Shown in pieces: positions 6,671 to 8,414 of a stretch of DNA of 8,414 nucleotides. The notes under the pieces were generated by a model. The model was not told the origin of the DNA, made no database searches, and saw only the letters and a program-made list of their open reading frames with translations. The stretch lies in NCBI GenBank assembly GCA_947071955.1, contig CAMTGL010000083.1, forward strand, positions 1-8,414, written 5' to 3'. The first letter of the stretch is position 1, and each line of letters opens with the position of its first letter. This DNA is from an uncultured Plesiomonas sp. (GTDB taxonomy: Bacteria > Pseudomonadota > Gammaproteobacteria > Enterobacterales > CAMTGL01). The position numbers were made by a program, and so were the translations under genes.

Positions 6671-6711
6671 TGTCATCGACTTATAGACTTAACTTATGCA
6701 AGTGCACCCGC

Positions 6712-7659
6712 TCACTTACGCAATGATACCCGCTCAATGGCGTGAGCTGGCCCCTTCGTTAAAATCAGACTGGCCCGCTCTTTGGTCGGCAAAATATTTT
6801 GCTCCAAATTCAGACCATTAATTTCATCCCAAATTTGATTGGCAATGCCGACTGCATCCGTTTCAGGAAGCTGCGCATAATGGTGAAAGTAGGAGTCTGG
6901 GTTTGAAAATGCCCCTTGGCGGAATTTCAGAAAACGGTCGATATACCAGCTTTTTAATAACGCTGTATCCGCATCAACATAAATAGAAAAATCAACAAAA
7001 TCAGATACAAAGACACGGTGTGGATCATGAGGGTAATCCATACCACTTTGCAGCACATTTAAACCTTCGAGCAACAAGATATCCGGCTGTTCAACCACTT
7101 TTTTGGTCTCCGGCATAATATCGTAAATTAAATGCGAGTAGACCGGAGCGGCCACATTTGGCTTACCTGATTTAATTTCAGAGATAAATTGCACCAGACC
7201 TTTCATATCATAAGACTCAGGAAACCCCTTTTTCTTCATGATATTGCGCTCATTAAGCACTTTATTAGGATGCAAGAAACCATCGGTTGTCACCAACTCG
7301 ACATTGCGGTGTTCTGGCCAGCGGGTTAACAGCGCTTGTAAAATTCGAGCCGTGGTACTTTTTCCTACTGCAACACTGCCTGCAATACCTATTACATACG
7401 GTATTCGCTGGCGTTCTCGCCCTAAAAACTGATCTAAAACCGATTGCCGACGTAAATTAGAGCGAATATAAAAATTCAGCAAACGCGACAGCGGTAAATA
7501 AATATCCACAATCTCATCGAGTGAAAGCTCGTCATTAATCCCTTTTAAACGTGATAAATCAGACTCCGTTAAGGTCAACGGAATCGAGTCACGGAGATTT
7601 GCCCATGCTTGTCGATCAAAAGAAACGAAAGGTGTAGCAATGTCTTGATGTTGTGTCAT
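6712..7659 (-). CDS. coaA: Type I pantothenate kinase CoaA
   Basis: CoaA phosphorylates pantothenate with ATP, the first and rate-controlling step of coenzyme A synthesis in the cytoplasm. With the start I chose, the protein has 315 residues (E. coli 316). The P-loop GSVAVGKST is at 94-102 with Lys100, followed by Arg105, matching the E. coli Lys101 and Arg106 that take part in ATP binding and feedback inhibition by CoA. TTDGFLHPN, the KKKGFPESYD segment and the PVYSHLIYD motif with His176 are all present, so regulation by CoA is expected to be retained. I chose the ATG at 7659 because GGA lies 7 bases upstream of it. An in-frame TTG at 7665 adds two residues but lies almost on top of that ribosome site. 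The gene converges with yjjU and diverges from the tRNA operon, as in E. coli on that side. Confidence 0.96.
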   Translation of the reverse strand: MTQHQDIATPFVSFDRQAWANLRDSIPLTLTESDLSRLKGINDELSLDEIVDIYLPLSRLLNFYIRSNLRRQSVLDQFLGRERQRIPYVIGIAGSVAVGKSTTARILQALLTRWPEHRNVELVTTDGFLHPNKVLNERNIMKKKGFPESYDMKGLVQFISEIKSGKPNVAAPVYSHLIYDIMPETKKVVEQPDILLLEGLNVLQSGMDYPHDPHRVFVSDFVDFSIYVDADTALLKSWYIDRFLKFRQGAFSNPDSYFHHYAQLPETDAVGIANQIWDEINGLNLEQNILPTKERASLILTKGPAHAIERVSLRK

Positions 7660-7738
7660 AGCCAAATCCGGGGTTAAACAAAGCCTATTTAACCGCTAAA
7701 AAGAGAACAATACAGATAGTGCCTGTGGCAAAGGCGAT

Positions 7739-7744
7739 AGTATA
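7739..7744 (-). promoter_or_regulatory. coaA: Possible coaA promoter -10 element
   Basis: Read on the minus strand, 7744 down to 7739 is TATACT, five of six bases of the -10 consensus, and would give a leader of roughly 70 bases before the coaA ATG. I could not find a good -35 at the right distance, so the assignment is weak. Confidence 0.25.
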
Positions 7745-7797
7745 GAACGTAATAGACACATTCCTTGAACAAAATCTACGCAGTTGAACCATTTTGT

Positions 7798-7848
7798 GGA
7801 TTTTTTTGCGATAAAACAGTTGCATCGCCTCTCAAGTACCCATAAAAT
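7798..7848 (+). promoter_or_regulatory. Stable-RNA promoter of the tRNA-tufB operon
   Basis: TAAAAT at 7843-7848 is a near-consensus -10. TTGCAT at 7820-7825 is a plausible -35 at the ideal 17-base spacing. A GC-rich GCGC discriminator follows at once, typical of stringently controlled rRNA and tRNA promoters. An A/T-rich tract at 7798-7819 upstream of the -35 resembles an UP element. The predicted start is around 7855, about a dozen bases before the first tRNA. The equivalent E. coli operon is known to be activated by FIS; a site here is not clear enough to call. Confidence 0.7.
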
Positions 7849-7866
7849 GCGCAGCACTTGTGGTAC

Positions 7867-7942
<76 letters not shown>

Positions 7943-7955
7943 TAACAAAGAATCC

Positions 7956-8040
7956 GGAGGGATTCCCGAGCGGCCAAAGGGATCAGACTGTAAATCTGAC
8001 GGCTCAGCCTTCGAAGGTTCGAATCCTTCTCCCTCCACCA
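7956..8040 (+). tRNA. tyrU: tRNA-Tyr(GUA)
   Basis: Complete 85-base class II tRNA with a long variable arm. GGAGGGA pairs with TCCCTCC at 8030-8036, followed by an A discriminator and encoded CCA. The anticodon at 7990-7992 is GTA in the loop CTGTAAA. It lies 13 bases after tRNA-Thr(UGU). The D arm CCCGAGCGGCCAAAGGGA is nearly identical to the E. coli one. Confidence 0.97.
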
Positions 8041-8073
8041 AATTACCAGAATGTGGTAGCCGAGTTTCAGGAT

Positions 8074-8148
<75 letters not shown>

Positions 8149-8154
8149 AGACGT

Positions 8155-8230
8155 GCTGATATGGCTCAGTTGGTAGAGCGCACCCTTGGTAAGGGTGAGG
8201 TCCCCAGTTCGACTCTGGGTATCAGCACCA
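8155..8230 (+). tRNA. thrT: tRNA-Thr(GGU)
   Basis: Complete 76-base tRNA. GCTGATA pairs with TATCAGC at 8220-8226, followed by an A discriminator and encoded CCA. The anticodon at 8188-8190 is GGT in the loop TTGGTAA, reading ACC and ACU. It is the last tRNA before tufB, only 6 bases after tRNA-Gly, so all four must be cut from one precursor. Confidence 0.97.
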
Positions 8231-8274
8231 TCTTTCCTGAATTCTTCTATCCCATTCTAACGTTGTTCTATATT

Positions 8275-8313
8275 CAACAAGCCATGCTTGGTTGATGTGG
8301 TAACTATTACCAC
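8275..8313 (+). promoter_or_regulatory. Paired small hairpins in the tufB leader
   Basis: Two potential RNA stems follow each other in the 111-base gap between the last tRNA and tufB. The first pairs CAAC-AAGC (8275-8282) with GCTT-G-GTTG (8286-8294), with a CAT loop and one bulged G. The second is a perfect 7-base stem, GTGGTAA (8297-8303) with TTACCAC (8307-8313) around CTA. It ends 14 bases before the tufB ribosome site. No T-run follows, so they are not intrinsic terminators. RNA processing, mRNA protection or translational control are possible roles. Confidence 0.45.
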
Positions 8314-8341
8314 CGATAACCGCGTCTAGAGGGACTATTCA

Positions 8342-8414
8342 ATGTCTAAAGAGAAATTCGAACGTACTAAACCGCACGTTAACGTTGGTACTATCGGCCA
8401 CGTTGACCACGGTA
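8342..8414 (+). CDS. tufB: Translation elongation factor Tu, N-terminal fragment
   Basis: The first 24 codons of EF-Tu, the GTPase that delivers aminoacyl-tRNA to the ribosome. MSKEKFERTKPHVN and the following IGHVDHG are identical to enterobacterial EF-Tu, and the P-loop GHVDHGKT (19-26) is cut by the window edge. AGAGGG at 8328-8333 lies 8 bases before the ATG. Its position after the four tRNAs marks it as the tufB copy, co-transcribed with tRNAs whose charged forms the protein binds. The truncation is only the window boundary. Confidence 0.97.
   Translation, partial: MSKEKFERTKPHVNVGTIGHVDHG

Overview
This is chromosomal DNA of a gammaproteobacterium, most like Enterobacterales. The CoaA, NudE, YjjU and EF-Tu proteins resemble the E. 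coli ones closely, and the right end has the enterobacterial order coaA (minus) / tRNA-Thr(UGU)-Tyr(GUA)-Gly(UCC)-Thr(GGU) / tufB. The left half links a type II secretion operon to nudE and cysQ, an arrangement I associate from memory with Vibrio-type genomes. A lineage such as Plesiomonas or a Budvicia-like genus is a guess; the species is not resolved.

Positions 1-3910 are the 3' end of a type II secretion (gsp) operon, read on the plus strand: the tail of gspJ, then gspK, gspL, gspM and gspN. The junctions are TGATG, GTGA and TAATG overlaps plus one 2-base gap, so translation is tightly coupled. GspJ and GspK are minor pseudopilins of the pseudopilus tip. GspL and GspM form the inner-membrane platform that couples to the GspE ATPase. 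GspN is an accessory envelope protein. No prepilin peptidase gene (gspO) follows. The visible gspJ frame is closed by a TAA at 3-5, which suggests a frameshift or a sequence error.

Positions 3911-5678 start with a 255-base spacer holding degenerate 12-base repeats. It is followed by nudE (a Nudix hydrolase of ADP-containing dinucleotides) and cysQ (a 3'-phosphoadenosine 5'-phosphate phosphatase), 12 bases apart and probably co-transcribed. A 19-base tandem duplication covers the cysQ stop codon, and a 9-base inverted repeat lies after it.

Positions 5679-7659 hold yjjU (a patatin-like phospholipase, plus strand) and coaA (pantothenate kinase, minus strand). They converge on a 100-base spacer with a hairpin. 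In E. coli the gene beyond coaA is birA; here it is yjjU, so a synteny breakpoint falls between them.

Positions 7660-8414 hold the divergent control region of coaA and the stable-RNA operon, then four tRNA genes with encoded CCA ends, a leader with two adjacent small hairpins, and the first 24 codons of tufB. I see no insertion sequence, CRISPR array, phage gene or toxin-antitoxin pair. The window reads as ordinary core genome; the noncoding repeats and the possible gspJ lesion are its most unusual parts.
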